Positions 62,980 through 64,000 of a stretch of DNA of 64,000 nucleotides are shown here, in pieces. The stretch comes from Geminocystis sp. NIES-3709 (GTDB lineage Bacteria; Cyanobacteriota; Cyanobacteriia; Cyanobacteriales; Cyanobacteriaceae). A model generated the notes under the pieces. It saw only the letters and a program-made list of their open reading frames with translations, had not been told where the DNA came from and made no database searches. The stretch is from assembly GCF_001548115.1 (NCBI RefSeq), contig NZ_AP014821.1, positions 930,001 to 994,000 on the forward strand. Direction: 5' to 3'. Position 1 is the first letter of the stretch; every line of letters begins with the position of its first letter. A program made the position numbers and the translations under genes.

Positions 62980-64000
62980 TTAACTTACATTGATTAATTC
63001 ACCCTTATTCTTAAATTTTTTACTCCAATTAATTACTAAACCTCCTTCATTTAATAAGTAATTTACTGTTTTTTCTAGCTGTTCTTTATTTTCAAAGTTT
63101 CTATAAGCTATATATTCCTTTGCCGAATGCCACACTAATTCTATTAAGTTATAATCTGGACTATATACCGGTAAATATTCTAGTCTTATATTCGGTAGAT
63201 TTTTTTCTATTTTTTCTACTATTTCCTTTTTTTTATGGAAACTTGCGTTGTCTAATATTATGATTATTTTCGGACCACATTCTTTAAAATCTTTTTCATC
63301 ATTTCCCTTACTTACCCATTCATTTTTTATTTCTTCCCATAACTTTTTTAATTGTTCACAAAACGTTTCTGAATCACCTTTTTTTATTACAAAACATCTT
63401 CTTTTTTTATCCGAATATCTTATTCCTCCCATGATATTTACTCTTCCTCTTCTTCTTTCTCCCTTCACCTTTTTTCTTTTTCCTTTTTTCGTCCATGTTT
63501 TTCTTCTTATCACCCTTAAACTAAAACCACATTCATGAGGGGCTGTGTGGCGAATTTAGTTCGCCACTTTAAACGCCCCATCCCAAAACCATACTTGAAC
63601 TAACTCAGGATTCTCTTTACCTATTTCTATGTAATGTTCTAATTTTTCTTTAAATGCTTTTCTTTGTTCTTGATTTTGTTTGTCTTCTAAACTATATTTT
63701 CCCCAAATATAACTATACTTTTTTCTTTTTAATATCCTCACTACTTGTGATTTGCTTAATTTAATTCCTGTTTCTTTTTCCAAATGTTCTGATAATCTTT
63801 GCCCCGTCCATCGACCAAAATCATATCCAAAATCTTCAGGATTTTTATCAACTACTTCTAATAATCTTTCAATATATTTATCCGTTGCTTTTGTTTGGTT
63901 TCCTTTTCTTCTTTTATCTTGCAATGAATCTACATTATTAGGATTACCATGAACTGCCCAGTAAGCCACCGTTTTGGGGGAACAACCCAAAAAAACTGCT
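62980..64000 (-). mobile_element. IS630-family element running off the right edge
   Basis: An IS630-type element different in sequence from the copy at 7424-8433. Its inner end lies within about ten bases of 62980, where the symporter stump starts (a TA occurs in agttaaatgcg). The other terminus is beyond 64000. It contains a transposase gene broken by a 45-bp palindromic insertion. Confidence 0.75.
62980..64000 (-). pseudogene. IS630 transposase with stop codon from a palindromic insertion
   Basis: The frame enters from beyond the window (AVFLGCSPKTVAYW) with helix-turn-helix and TGQRLSEHLEKETGIKLSKS regions. It reaches the first catalytic strand QVWFWD and stops at TAA inside a 45-bp insert. 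After the insert the same frame resumes as ECGFSLRVIRRKTW and carries Asp in IIIILDNASFHK and Glu in YSPDYNLIELVW. The insert is a multiple of three, so only the single TAA breaks the gene. Removing it restores WFWDECGFSLR. Confidence 0.8.
63537..63581. repeat. 45-bp palindromic insertion in the IS630 transposase
   Basis: The insert reads gaggggctgtgtggcgaatt...cgccactttaaacgccccat. It folds as GGGGC...GCCCC enclosing a perfect GTGGCGAA-ctaaa-TTCGCCAC stem. It is flanked by CAT at 63534-63536 and 63579-63581, which may be a 3-bp target duplication. It resembles a tiny REP- or MITE-like mobile palindrome. Confidence 0.7.

Noticed and set aside
1-64000. Search for CRISPR arrays and tRNA genes
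   Set aside because: No regularly spaced repeats and no cloverleaf-like sequence were found by eye; a dedicated scan could still find a tRNA.

Overview
The window is chromosomal DNA of a low-GC, probably unicellular cyanobacterium. The GCGATCGC palindrome typical of cyanobacteria recurs throughout. Several genes have cyanobacterial architectures: a fused panC-cmk, a transaldolase with C-terminal EF-hands, an SLH-domain porin, a tmRNA with the tag ANNIVPFARKAAPVAA, MenB for phylloquinone, a GH57 enzyme and DUF1400. A Geminocystis/Cyanobacterium-like genome would fit, but that placement is only an impression.

Layout. 1-4430 holds yraN, lnt, polyphosphate:AMP phosphotransferase and cobO. 4440-8740 is an insertion-sequence graveyard: an IS66 remnant joined to a 136-bp IS630 scrap, an intact-looking ISAzo13-type element, and an IS630 element inserted precisely at a TA inside a RusA-like gene. 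8930-17860 carries htpG, tal, a DUF922 protein, a hybrid histidine kinase, a decayed toxin-antitoxin locus and a REC-PAS-GGDEF protein. An IS701-like element sits at 17.9-19.2 kb. 19.3-37.2 kb is mostly housekeeping: pentapeptide protein, panC-cmk, lipoate-ligase-like gene, menB, pyrD, maf, uvrA, GH57, a CheW-like gene, lepB and a YqeG phosphatase. It also has a VapC module with an unusually long antitoxin and a pair of paralogous proteins, one with a very acidic tail. 37.4-44.4 kb has the porin, ssrA, ureB/ureA/ureE, a TPR protein, murC and murB. 44.6-51.3 kb has a DUF1400 hydrolase, a broken HicB and a three-gene envelope operon (outer-membrane barrel with a coiled coil, binding protein, MscS channel).

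51.3-63.0 kb is an accessory sulfatase island. It has two type I sulfatases, a lipoprotein-type formylglycine-generating enzyme, two AraC regulators, an exported HAD phosphatase, several small exported proteins, a DUF202/DUF1622 pair and the C-terminal stump of a bile-acid:sodium-symporter-like gene. An IS630 element cuts that stump and runs off the right edge. It carries a 45-bp palindromic insertion in its transposase.

The best candidates for something undescribed are the sulfatase island as a regulated sulfate-ester scavenging unit, the barrel/binding-protein/MscS operon, and the long-N-terminus antitoxin. No CRISPR array and no tRNA gene were found. All family assignments come from reading motifs by eye, without any database search.
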